Source: Bacillus_BD oryzisoli_A
GTDB lineage: Bacteria > Bacillota > Bacilli > Bacillales > Cytobacillaceae
Direction of reading: 5' to 3'
NCBI RefSeq assembly: GCF_043641075.1
Contig: NZ_JBHZRC010000010.1
Location: 62,001-126,000, forward strand
Length of the DNA stretch: 64,000 bases
Shown here: piece after piece, positions 1 to 7,680 of the stretch
Numbering within the stretch: the first letter of the stretch is position 1
Layout: every line of letters starts with the position of its first letter
Made by a program: the position numbers and the translations under genes
Notes under the pieces: model-generated
Databases searched by the model: none
The model's input: the letters and a program-made list of their open reading frames with translations, nothing else
Told to the model about the DNA's origin: nothing

Positions 1-2
1 TT

Positions 3-1166
3 CCTGGAATGGCTGTAAAAGGTATTAGTGATATTAGAATAGAAGCTGCACAACGTGCTGCAGATGCATATAACGCAACAGCGACGGTAAAGGAAAATAT
101 TTTAGTGTCTAATGATTTTAAAGAAGTGATCCACTCCGATGAGGTAGAAGTAATCGTAGATGCTACTGGTGTTCCGGAAGTAGGGGCTAAAATCTCTTTA
201 GAAACGTTAATTGCAAAAAAACAAATTGTTTTATTAAATGTTGAAATCGATATCACAATCGGACCATTAATGAAAAAATTATATGATGCTGCAGGTTTAG
301 TTTACACAGGTTCTGATGGTGATGAACCAGCTGCAACATTTGAATTATATGAATTTGCTAAAGCAATGGGTATGGAAGTGTTGGTTGCCGGTAAAGGGAA
401 AAATAACAAATTAAATATTACAGCTAATCCAGATACAGCAAAAGATGAAGCAGCAAGAAACAAAATGGCTGCACATATGTTAGCGGCATTCCAAGATGGA
501 ACAAAAACAATGGCAGAAATGAACCTTTTATCAAATGCAATCGGATTTGTGCCTGACGTAACAGGAATGCACGGTATTGCAGGAAATGTTGATTCTGTAA
601 TTAAAGACCTAGATACAAAAGAACGCGGCGGAATTTTAAATAAATATGGTGTTGTTGAATACGTAGATGGACTGGCACCAGGTGTATTTGTTATCGTAAA
701 AGGACAAAATGAAGGTGTTATTCATGAAATGAACTACCTAATGAAGAAAGGTAACCAAGAACACCATATTCTATATCGTCCATATCACTTAGCAAGCCTT
801 GAAACACCACTTACAATTGCTAAAGCAGTATTAAATCATGAAGCGGCAATTGCTCCGTTAGGTGCTCCGATTTCTGAAACAGTGGCAGTAACGAAGAAAG
901 ATATTAAAGCTGGTGAAAGATTAGACGGTATCGGAGGATATTGTGTAAGAGGTGTGTTAGAAACTCATTCTGACATGAAGAAAGAAAACCATATTCCAAT
1001 CGGTTTAATTTCTGGAAATGTTGTGGCGAAACGTGATATTAAAGCAGGCACATTCTTAACTACTGACGACGTTGAACTAGATCAAAGCACGACAGTATGG
1101 AAGCTTCGTAAATTACAAGATGAAACTTTTGCGAATGAAGATAATAAAACACCTATTTTAGTATAA
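3..1166 (+). CDS. SAF-domain NAD(P)-dependent oxidoreductase, homoserine dehydrogenase-like (5' partial)
   Basis: The reading frame is open to the window edge, and the first ATG at 9 is probably internal, because proteins of this type begin with a Rossmann NAD(P)-binding segment that lies upstream. What remains is the rest of the dinucleotide-binding and catalytic region, then a C-terminal SAF domain (two similar KxDIKAG segments near the end). The family is usually labelled predicted homoserine dehydrogenase with SAF domain, but its substrate is not settled. It lies just ahead of a glucitol-type PTS operon on the same strand, so a role in oxidising or reducing the imported polyol or its product is likely but inferred. 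Confidence 0.8.
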   Translation, partial: PGMAVKGISDIRIEAAQRAADAYNATATVKENILVSNDFKEVIHSDEVEVIVDATGVPEVGAKISLETLIAKKQIVLLNVEIDITIGPLMKKLYDAAGLVYTGSDGDEPAATFELYEFAKAMGMEVLVAGKGKNNKLNITANPDTAKDEAARNKMAAHMLAAFQDGTKTMAEMNLLSNAIGFVPDVTGMHGIAGNVDSVIKDLDTKERGGILNKYGVVEYVDGLAPGVFVIVKGQNEGVIHEMNYLMKKGNQEHHILYRPYHLASLETPLTIAKAVLNHEAAIAPLGAPISETVAVTKKDIKAGERLDGIGGYCVRGVLETHSDMKKENHIPIGLISGNVVAKRDIKAGTFLTTDDVELDQSTTVWKLRKLQDETFANEDNKTPILV

Positions 1167-1251
1167 TTAACATTATAGTAAGAGACTAATAGACTAAAAG
1201 TATTGCACAGATTCTAGACGTAACTAAGTGTATTAAATCGGCAGCTAACTA

Positions 1252-1318
1252 TAAGGATAGTGAGTATGTCCAATTGATTGGACAAGGTTTTAAATCAATT
1301 GGTAATTCACTATCCTTA
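1252..1318. repeat. 67-nt nested inverted repeat between oxidoreductase and PTS IIA genes
   Basis: Arms TAAGGATAGTGA (1252-1263) and TCACTATCCTTA (1307-1318) are perfect 12-bp complements. Inside are CCAATTGA (1270-1277) and TCAATTGG (1295-1302), and also an alternative hairpin TGTCCAA-TTGA-TTGGACA (1267-1284). No T-run follows, so it is not a standard terminator. The two mutually exclusive inner pairings resemble a regulatory leader or a small palindromic repeat element; its function is unknown. Confidence 0.6.
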
Positions 1319-1357
1319 AAGTATATTAAAGATATATAATAGATAAATATTTAGGTT

Positions 1358-1387
1358 TTGACTGGGTGCAGAATCGTATTTTTTAAT
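1358..1387 (+). promoter_or_regulatory. Putative SigA promoter of first PTS operon
   Basis: TTGACT at 1358-1363 and TTTAAT at 1382-1387 are separated by 18 bp. They lie about 60 bp upstream of the IIA start at 1450, which has a strong ribosome site (ACGGGGAGGAAG). A TATAAT at 1335-1340 is an alternative -10. Confidence 0.4.
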
Positions 1388-1449
1388 TTGTTTGAAAAAT
1401 AAAATATTTTAGTGTATTATTCTATGAAATATACGGGGAGGAAGTTTTC

Positions 1450-1809
1450 ATGCTAGAGACGAAAATTGTTGAAATCGGAGAATTGGTTCCGGAATTTAAA
1501 GAAGAAGATTTACTTATACTATTTGGTACATCAGCACCACCAGAATTAAGAGATATTTCAGTGGTTCATGATTGGAACCAGCAACCGGATAATGCTCTTG
1601 TTGAAGGTGGAACACTTGAAATTGGCAATAATGTCTATAAAATTGAAAAGGTCGGAAATCTTGCGAATAAAAACTTCGAAGAATTAGGTCACCTTTCCAT
1701 TTATTTTAAAGATGATACATCAGTTGAACTTTTACCAGGGGCTATTCTCGTAACGCCAGGAGTATATCCAACTTTAGAATTAAACAACCCAATTGTATTT
1801 AAAAAATAA
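1450..1809 (+). CDS. srlB: PTS glucitol/sorbitol-family enzyme IIA component
   Basis: This 119-residue protein is the expected length for the cytoplasmic IIA of glucitol-type phosphotransferase systems, which passes phosphate from HPr to IIB. It has the family hallmarks: an N-terminal beta-rich start, a SAPPEL-like segment, a conserved VVH motif with His40 as probable phosphorylation site, and EELGHLSI around His81. A near copy lies at 10028 (same length class, most motifs shared). It is followed after 53 bp by IIC and then IIB, giving a IIA-IIC-IIB operon. The true substrate may be a polyol other than sorbitol. Confidence 0.92.
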   Translation: MLETKIVEIGELVPEFKEEDLLILFGTSAPPELRDISVVHDWNQQPDNALVEGGTLEIGNNVYKIEKVGNLANKNFEELGHLSIYFKDDTSVELLPGAILVTPGVYPTLELNNPIVFKK

Positions 1810-1862
1810 TAAGCGATAAACGTTATAAATGGCTTTCGTGTAGTGTTTGGAGAGATAAAAAA

Positions 1863-2405
1863 ATGAACTTTCTTGTAAAAATAGCAGATGGTTTTATTGG
1901 TATGTTCCAGGCGGGAGCAGATGTTTTTATTGGTTTTCTTACTGGGATCATACCTTTACTTATTACACTCATCACTGCTATAAACGCGTTAATTAAGTTA
2001 ATAGGTGAAGAGAGAATTTTTGGTTTCATGCAGAAGTTGTCTAAATATGCTGTTTTTCGATATACACTTATTCCATTCTTTGCATGTTTCTTTTTAACCA
2101 ATCCAATGGCTTATACATTTGGTAAATTCATTCCTGAGAAACAAAAACCTGCATATTACGATGCTACTGTTTCCATGCTTCATCCTATTACAGGATTATT
2201 TCCACACGCAAATGCCTCTGAATTATTTATTTTCCTTGGGATTGCTACAGGATTTGCGACAGTAGGAAATCAAAGTCAGTTAGCTATTTTATATCTAATT
2301 GTTGGATTTATTGTATGTTTAATTCGTGGGGTACTGACAGAGAAGATAACTGGAATTCTTATTGCGCGAAATACATCATCTGATTCAGCAAATAAGGCTG
2401 CATAA
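1863..2405 (+). CDS. srlA: PTS glucitol/sorbitol-family enzyme IIC component
   Basis: This 180-residue membrane protein forms the N-terminal half of the glucitol permease. The family motifs are visible: DGFIGMFQAGADVF, FLTGIIPLLITLITAINALIK, NPMAYTFGKFIPEKQKP and HPITGLFPHANASELFIFLGIA. Several hydrophobic helices fit a membrane-spanning channel subunit. It is one of three IIC paralogues in the window (others at 5975 and 10400). The gene ends 19 bp before the IIB-IIC' gene and is read from GGAGAG upstream of the ATG. Confidence 0.92.
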   Translation: MNFLVKIADGFIGMFQAGADVFIGFLTGIIPLLITLITAINALIKLIGEERIFGFMQKLSKYAVFRYTLIPFFACFFLTNPMAYTFGKFIPEKQKPAYYDATVSMLHPITGLFPHANASELFIFLGIATGFATVGNQSQLAILYLIVGFIVCLIRGVLTEKITGILIARNTSSDSANKAA

Positions 2406-2424
2406 GGTTTTGGGAGGATCAACA

Positions 2425-3870
2425 ATGTCCGAATTTAAAAGTGTACATGTAGTAAAAGGAAGTAATGGCTGGGGCGGACCATTCTTATTGAAACCAGATA
2501 ATCAAAAGAAATATGTTGTGAGTGTAACAGGTGGAGGTATTCATCCTGTTGCTCAGAAAATTGCTGATTTAACAGGAGCAACTGCTGTTGACTCCTTCAA
2601 AAATCCAGTAGATAAAGAAGAAATGTTGTGTGTTATTATTGATTGCGGAGGAACTGCGCGCTGCGGTACCTATCCGAGATTTGGTATTCCTACTATAAAT
2701 GTAAAAGTGTTAAGTCCATCAGGACCGTTAGCGAAATTTATGACAGAGGATGTTTTTGTATCAGGTGTAACCGTTAATGATATTACAGTAGCGGGTGAAG
2801 CAAACTCAACTGACAGTCATACTCAAGAAGAACAAACACAAGATACGTCAGAATTTCAAGCTGTTAAAGTTGAAAAAGGAAGTAACGGTTGGGGTGGTCC
2901 GTTTCTACTAAAGCCGGATAATCAAAAGAAATATGTTGTAAGTGTAACAGGAGGAGGAATTCACCCGGTTGCTCAAAAGATTGCCGACCTAACCGGGGTG
3001 ACAGCTGTAGATTCATTTAAAAATCCGGTTGATACAGCTGAAATGCTTTGTGTGATAATTGACTGTGGCGGGACTGCGCGTTGTGGTACCTATCCGAAGC
3101 TTGGAATCCCTACTATTAATGTAAAAGTATTGAGCCCATCAGGACCGTTAGCAAAATTTATGACAGAGGATGTCTTTGTATCAGGTGTAACGGTAGAGAA
3201 TATTTCAACGTCCAACAAAGAAACAGTAGCTACAGAACCTGTGTTCAAAATGGATACATCGAATCAGCCAAAAACAAAAGCACAAGCAAAAGCAGAAGTC
3301 GCTGCGATGAATGCAAATGCTGCGGATACTCAGAAGATGAATCCATTTATGAAGCTGATTGATTCCGTCGGCCGTGGTGCGGGACATTTTATGAATGTCA
3401 TGTATCAGGCAGGTAGAGATACGATTGAAACGGTTCTTAAAAATATCCTTCCTTTCATGGCATTTGTTGCGACCTTAATTGGTATCATTAATTACACTGG
3501 AATTGGAGATATTTTAGCACATGTATTGACTCCGCTTGCGGGCAGCGTAGTAGGATTGATCTTTTTAGGTTTGATTGGCGGCTTACCATTTCTTTCTCCT
3601 TTAATTGCACCTGGGGGTGTGATAGGGTCTGTAATCGGGGTATTAATCGGGAACCAAATTGCAAGCGGAACGATCCCTCCTTCATTTGCATTGCCAGCAC
3701 TTTTTGCAATAAATGCACAGGTGGGTTGTGACTTTGCGCCTGTAGGTTTGACATTAGGAGAAGCGAAGGCTGAAACCATCACTGTAGGAGTTCCTGCGAT
3801 TCTTTTCTCAAGGGTAATAACTGGACCACTTGCCGTTTTAATTGCATATGGATTTTCGTTCTTTTTATAA
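2425..3870 (+). CDS. srlE: PTS glucitol/sorbitol-family IIB-IIC' component with duplicated IIB domain
   Basis: I place the start at ATG 2425, after GGGAGGATC, rather than at the earlier in-frame codon inside srlA. The 481-residue protein has two nearly identical IIB domains, about residues 11-117 and 151-257, each with the phosphocysteine motif DCGGTARCG (Cys74/Cys80 and Cys214/Cys220). An Ala/Lys-rich linker follows, then the C-terminal membrane half from about 300 with the glucitol-permease signature NAQVGCDFAPVGLTLGEAKA. The paralogue at 6530 has only one IIB domain, as is usual. The two copies differ at about five residues but at many silent positions. Confidence 0.92.
   Translation: MSEFKSVHVVKGSNGWGGPFLLKPDNQKKYVVSVTGGGIHPVAQKIADLTGATAVDSFKNPVDKEEMLCVIIDCGGTARCGTYPRFGIPTINVKVLSPSGPLAKFMTEDVFVSGVTVNDITVAGEANSTDSHTQEEQTQDTSEFQAVKVEKGSNGWGGPFLLKPDNQKKYVVSVTGGGIHPVAQKIADLTGVTAVDSFKNPVDTAEMLCVIIDCGGTARCGTYPKLGIPTINVKVLSPSGPLAKFMTEDVFVSGVTVENISTSNKETVATEPVFKMDTSNQPKTKAQAKAEVAAMNANAADTQKMNPFMKLIDSVGRGAGHFMNVMYQAGRDTIETVLKNILPFMAFVATLIGIINYTGIGDILAHVLTPLAGSVVGLIFLGLIGGLPFLSPLIAPGGVIGSVIGVLIGNQIASGTIPPSFALPALFAINAQVGCDFAPVGLTLGEAKAETITVGVPAILFSRVITGPLAVLIAYGFSFFL
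2455..3195 (+). repeat. Intragenic tandem duplication encoding two IIB domains (unit about 321 nt, offset 420)
   Basis: Positions 2455-2775 and 2875-3195 encode 107-residue segments that differ at about five residues (A/V, KE/TA, RF/KL). Roughly forty codons differ silently, mainly in third positions, while other stretches such as GATAATCAAAAGAAATATG are identical. This indicates an old duplication under strong purifying selection. Confidence 0.9.
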
Positions 3871-3935
3871 GAGGATAAAGACAAGTCCTGGAAATGGATT
3901 TGTCTTCATATTATCTATTAAAAAGTCCAATATAA

Positions 3936-3977
3936 GATAACGTTTGTTGTCAATTGTTATTGATAACAAACGTTATC
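3936..3977. promoter_or_regulatory. 42-nt near-perfect palindrome between IIB gene and gutM
   Basis: The left arm begins GATAACGTTTGTT at 3936 and the right arm ends AACAAACGTTATC at 3977. Arms of 19 nt flank a TGTT loop with only one G-U type mismatch. No T-run follows, which argues against a plain terminator. It could be an operator for the nearby SorC regulator or a stabilising or attenuating RNA hairpin ahead of gutM. Confidence 0.6.
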
Positions 3978-4042
3978 GTGTATTACTGCAATCATTCATC
4001 TAGCTTAGAAAATTAACCTTCAAACCATAAGGGGTGGAAAAT

Positions 4043-4468
4043 ATGCAACAGCTTCTAATAGTCGTTGGGATTATTATGATTCTACAATTTTTTACAGGTA
4101 TATTTCATATAAAGTACTATCAACGTGTTCTTAGGAAGATGAGCAAACGTTCGGAAGGATTTCTTGGCGTCGGTATGAACCAAAGAAAATTCAAGCTGGG
4201 ACAGGTGTGTATAATTGTAACCGATCCAAAGGGAGTAATTGAGGAGTGTCGCTTGTTATCTGGGATGACAATCTTCTCAAGATTTCGCAAAGAAAAACGC
4301 TTTGAAGGACAAAGCATTTTCCAAATGGATTGGATTGGAATGGAAAAATGGAGAGAAGTAGCAGAAAATGCCATTGGTATGATTCAAAAGGAAATGGAGA
4401 AAAAAGAATCAGTAGAAATGGCAGAAGCAACAAAAACAAAAATTGGAATGGAATTAGTGGAGTTATAA
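4043..4468 (+). CDS. gutM: GutM-type glucitol operon activator protein
   Basis: I choose ATG 4043, spaced properly from AAGGGGTGG, over the GTG at 4034. The 141-residue product starts with one hydrophobic helix (residues about 3-20), followed by a basic cytoplasmic region with GVGMNQRKFKLGQV and ITDPKGVIEECRLLSGMTIF. This matches the small GutM family, which is encoded in glucitol PTS operons and acts as an auxiliary activator. It sits 172 bp after the IIB gene behind a long palindrome, so its expression could be uncoupled from the PTS genes. Confidence 0.8.
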   Translation: MQQLLIVVGIIMILQFFTGIFHIKYYQRVLRKMSKRSEGFLGVGMNQRKFKLGQVCIIVTDPKGVIEECRLLSGMTIFSRFRKEKRFEGQSIFQMDWIGMEKWREVAENAIGMIQKEMEKKESVEMAEATKTKIGMELVEL

Positions 4469-4515
4469 GCGATTTTCTCTACTTGGAATTTTCATTTCCT
4501 ATTAATAATGCTTAA

Positions 4516-4564
4516 TAGCAGCAAAGAGATAGACTTGCTTTTGGGTATCTCCTTGCTGCTTTAG
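4516..4564. terminator. Bidirectional hairpin between gutM and convergent sorC-type regulator
   Basis: AGCAGCAAAGAGATA pairs with TATCTCCTTGCTGCT around an A/T- and G-rich loop. T-runs are weak on both sides. Its position between convergent genes supports a terminator role. Confidence 0.5.
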
Positions 4565-4588
4565 TGACTAATACTTATTTAGGCTGTG

Positions 4589-5542
4589 CTACATGACGTC
4601 ATTTTGTAATAAATATTCGGCAATCCGATCATCAATTATTAATGTATTAACATAACCTGCTTTAACAGCTGATAAGACAGCTCTCTTTTTTTCGGATCCG
4701 CTAGCTATGACGACAGTGTTAGGAATGTTCTTAATCTCTTCTAAGCTTATCCCAATCACTTGGTTATTAATTCTACAATCAACCTCTTCTCCGTCTTTAT
4801 TGAAAAAGCGTGAATTGATATCACCTACAACCTCTAACTCCTCAAGCTCTTTCAGGTCTTGATTCGTTATATAGCCTATTTTTCTCATCAAATTATTTTT
4901 AGCAAAAGGGTCTGCGATTCCTAATATCGCCATGTCTACATTTCGACCAGCTACCAAAGCATTTGATATGTATGGGCTTTCATAGAATTCCTTCCTGATG
5001 ATATCATTTTCTGCTAATGCAGGTGCGTATAAGTAATTACATTGACATTGTAATTTCTTCATTAAATCATAGCATATTTGATTGGAGTGTTTTTCAATAT
5101 CTAAGTTACTCATTCCACCTATTAATGGAACAAGAGTAAGATCCTTGTGTATTTCATATGGGAATTCTCTTGCTAGTAGACTTAACGAACGTCCCCACGA
5201 AATCCCTACTTTATTTACCGTTTTAAATTCCTCTTTTAAATAGTGAATGGCATGTTTAACAACAATATTATCAACTTCTGCTTCTGAAAGATTATAACTA
5301 GGTGCAACAATAACTTTATTTATGTGAAACTTTTCCTCTAATTCACTTTGCATATTAATAATCGGAAAGCTTTCATCTTTAATATAAAAGTTTACAATGC
5401 CTAAATCCTTTGCCTTTTGTAAATTTCTCGAAATGACTGATCGTGAAACACTTAATTTATTTGCGATCTGTTCTTGTGTCATGTCTTTATAGTAATAATA
5501 AATAGCAATTTTCACTATTTCTTTTCTTTCCTCGTAATCCAT
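4589..5542 (-). CDS. SorC/DeoR-family sugar-binding transcriptional regulator
   Basis: The start is the ATG at 5542, preceded on the minus strand by AAGGAGAGG; the longer frame to 5590 lacks such a site. The 317-residue protein has an N-terminal winged HTH (residues about 1-60, with MTQEQIANKLSVSRSVIS) and a SorC-type effector-binding domain with GISWGRSL and LVPLIGGM, which binds phosphorylated sugars in this family. It is divergent from the second PTS set. A second regulator of identical length at 16033 has almost the same recognition helix, so both may read the same operator. Confidence 0.88.
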   Translation of the reverse strand: MDYEERKEIVKIAIYYYYKDMTQEQIANKLSVSRSVISRNLQKAKDLGIVNFYIKDESFPIINMQSELEEKFHINKVIVAPSYNLSEAEVDNIVVKHAIHYLKEEFKTVNKVGISWGRSLSLLAREFPYEIHKDLTLVPLIGGMSNLDIEKHSNQICYDLMKKLQCQCNYLYAPALAENDIIRKEFYESPYISNALVAGRNVDMAILGIADPFAKNNLMRKIGYITNQDLKELEELEVVGDINSRFFNKDGEEVDCRINNQVIGISLEEIKNIPNTVVIASGSEKKRAVLSAVKAGYVNTLIIDDRIAEYLLQNDVM

Positions 5543-5637
5543 GCATTTCCTCTCCTTGAACAAAAATCCTACTGATGATAAAAATATCACAACTTATTAT
5601 ATCATGTAAATTTTTAAAAATATACTTCTGAAATCTA

Positions 5638-5666
5638 TTGACCTAAAACGCTTTCAATGATATCTT
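5638..5666 (+). promoter_or_regulatory. Putative promoter with overlapping CRE-like sequence, second PTS set
   Basis: TTGACC (5638-5643) and TATCTT (5661-5666) have a 17-bp spacer. CTAAAACGCTTTCA in the spacer matches the catabolite-responsive element consensus TGNAANCGNWWNCA except at the first two bases. CcpA repression of this operon is therefore plausible. Confidence 0.4.
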
Positions 5667-5672
5667 CTATAT

Positions 5673-5690
5673 ACAGAAATTAATTTCTGT
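5673..5690. promoter_or_regulatory. 18-bp perfect palindrome, candidate SorC-regulator operator
   Basis: ACAGAAATTAATTTCTGT is its own reverse complement. It lies directly downstream of the -10 of the putative promoter and in the divergent region next to a SorC-family regulator, a typical operator position. Confidence 0.55.
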
Positions 5691-5734
5691 GTAAGAGAAA
5701 ATGTTCAGATGAAAAAATCGGAGGTATAAAACCT

Positions 5735-5962
5735 ATGGAATTAAGTAGTAAATTATATTAAACTATTATTTTCTGAAAAAACTTTATTTTTAAAAATGTA
5801 AACGCTTAAGGCGTTTCGGGATTTAATAGTAAGTGCTTAAAAGAAAATTAATATATTTGTAGAAAGTTAAATGAAAAAGCGGGAATTATCCCAGAGTTAG
5901 AACAAAATTTTGAAAGCTGGAAGTATAAGTTTTATAACTTATTAAAAATAAATAAATTTTAG
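5735..5962 (+). pseudogene. Possible decayed gene at head of second PTS operon
   Basis: A strong ribosome site (TCGGAGGT) precedes ATG 5735, which opens only eight codons. The same frame, interrupted by four stops, ends with a protein-like tail (5852-5962) containing EKAGIIPELEQNFESWKYKF. Its stop codon overlaps the ribosome site of the IIC gene at 5975, as in a tight operon. I do not recognise the family. The alternative is chance coding-like sequence in AT-rich leader DNA, with an eight-codon leader peptide. Confidence 0.35.
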
Positions 5963-5974
5963 GGGGGCAATAAA

Positions 5975-6511
5975 ATGGATTTTCTTGTCATGATTGCTGA
6001 TGGTTTTATTGGAATGTTCCAAGCCGGTGCAGATGTTTTTATGGGGTTTATCACAGGTATCATCCCGCTTCTTATTACGCTTATCACAGCTGTAAATGCC
6101 TTTATTAAGTTAGTCGGTGAAGAAAGAATATTTGGATTTATGAGAAAAATTTCTAAATATACAATCTTTCGTTACACGCTGATCCCTTTCTTTGCAGTAT
6201 TCTTTTTAACAAACCCAATGGCCTATACCTTCGGAAGATTTTTACCTGAAAAGCAAAAGCCAGCATTCTATGATGCAGCCGTTTCATTTGTTCATCCGAT
6301 TACTGGATTATTCCCACATGCAAACGCTGCTGAATTATTTATCTTTTTAGGGATTGCTCAAGGATTTGCCCAAGTTGGAAGTCAAAGTAAATTGGCAATT
6401 ATGTATCTGATTGTTGGTCTAATCGTTTGTCTCATCCGCGGTATTGTTACTGAAAAAATTACAGATTTTCTAATGAAACGTAAAGAAGTTAATCAGCAAG
6501 AGGCTGCATAA
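5975..6511 (+). CDS. srlA: PTS glucitol/sorbitol-family enzyme IIC component (second copy)
   Basis: This 178-residue paralogue of the IIC at 1863 keeps all family motifs (DGFIGMFQAGADVF, NPMAYTFGRFLPEKQKP, HPITGLFPHANAAELFIFLG). It differs mainly in conservative changes and is closer to the third copy at 10400 (both have GRFLPEK and IAQGFA). It begins the second PTS set, which has no IIA immediately upstream; a IIA lies at 10028 after two dehydrogenase genes. The start has a strong AGGGGGG site. Confidence 0.92.
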   Translation: MDFLVMIADGFIGMFQAGADVFMGFITGIIPLLITLITAVNAFIKLVGEERIFGFMRKISKYTIFRYTLIPFFAVFFLTNPMAYTFGRFLPEKQKPAFYDAAVSFVHPITGLFPHANAAELFIFLGIAQGFAQVGSQSKLAIMYLIVGLIVCLIRGIVTEKITDFLMKRKEVNQQEAA

Positions 6512-6529
6512 GGACTGGGGGGGAAACTA

Positions 6530-7555
6530 ATGACTCAATTTAAAACAGTAAAAATACAAAAAGGTGCAATTGGCTGGGGAGGGCCTTTAACATTAACTCC
6601 TGATAATCAACAGAAATATGTTGTCAGCGTTACAGGTGGAGGGATTCACCCGGTTGCACAACAAATTGCAGATATGACTGGGGCCATTGCTGTTGACTCT
6701 TTTAAAAACCCAGTAGATAAAGAAGAAACCTTATGTGCAGTCATTGATTGTGGCGGTACAGCCCGTTGTGGAACATATCCTAGATTAAGAATTCCTACTA
6801 TTAATATAAAAGCAATGAGTCCTTCAGGACCGTTAGCAAAATTTATGACAGAAGATATCTTCGTATCCGGTGTAACAGTATCTGATGTCTTATCTTCTGA
6901 ACCAGGAACTGCACCTGTTGCTGCTGCGCCAATTTCAGATGAGACAAATCGTCCAAAAACAAAGGCAGAAGCAAAAGCGGAAGTTGCCGCTGCCAAGGCG
7001 GTACAAGCAGAAGCGCAAAAAATGAATCCATTTATGAGCTTGATTGATAAAATTGGCCGAGGTGCCGGTCATTTTATGAATGTTATGTATCAGGCTGGAA
7101 GAGATACAATCGAAACTGTATTAAAAAATATCTTACCTTTCATGGCTTTCGTTGCCACTTTAATTGGTATTATCAATTTCACAGGTATTGGTGATATTCT
7201 AGCAAATGTATTTACTCCGCTTGCCGGCAGTATTATCGGGTTGGTTGTTTTAGGATTAATTGGTGGTCTTCCATTCCTTTCCCCTCTACTTGCACCAGGT
7301 GCTGTTATCGGAGCTATTATTGGGGTATTAATTGGTAACGAAATTGCAAATGGTACCATTCCTGCTGCTTATGCATTACCTGCGCTATTTGCCATTAATG
7401 CTCAAGTAGGTTGTGACTTTGCTCCAGTTGGATTAACTCTAGGGGAAGCAAAGGCAGAAACAATCAGCGTTGGTGTTCCGGCAATTCTGTTCTCAAGGGT
7501 TATTACAGGACCTATAGCAGTTGTTATTGCTTACGGATTCTCATTCTTCTTATAG
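6530..7555 (+). CDS. srlE: PTS glucitol/sorbitol-family IIB-IIC' component (single IIB domain)
   Basis: This 341-residue protein has one IIB domain (about residues 10-117) with DCGGTARCG, then an Ala/Lys-rich linker and the membrane half beginning about residue 165 and ending in NAQVGCDFAPVGLTLGEAKAETISVG. This is the usual domain order for the family and a reference for the duplicated version at 2425. It follows IIC by 18 bp and precedes an alcohol dehydrogenase gene, so it probably sits in one operon with the two downstream dehydrogenases. Confidence 0.92.
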   Translation: MTQFKTVKIQKGAIGWGGPLTLTPDNQQKYVVSVTGGGIHPVAQQIADMTGAIAVDSFKNPVDKEETLCAVIDCGGTARCGTYPRLRIPTINIKAMSPSGPLAKFMTEDIFVSGVTVSDVLSSEPGTAPVAAAPISDETNRPKTKAEAKAEVAAAKAVQAEAQKMNPFMSLIDKIGRGAGHFMNVMYQAGRDTIETVLKNILPFMAFVATLIGIINFTGIGDILANVFTPLAGSIIGLVVLGLIGGLPFLSPLLAPGAVIGAIIGVLIGNEIANGTIPAAYALPALFAINAQVGCDFAPVGLTLGEAKAETISVGVPAILFSRVITGPIAVVIAYGFSFFL

Positions 7556-7680
7556 GAATTAAGCGATTCAATCCTTTACTAACTCATTATTGAATTACAC
7601 AGGTATAAGGGCAATCGTCGTTTTAGCGGTTGCCCTTCCTATTTGAACATACTTCAATACATAAATATAGGAGGAATTCC

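Noticed and set aside
5796..5817. ATGTAAACGCTTAA as a second CRE, or AAACGC/GCGTTT as an operator
   Set aside because: The CRE match fails at the 3' end. The inverted repeat is short, and it lies within a putative decayed gene.
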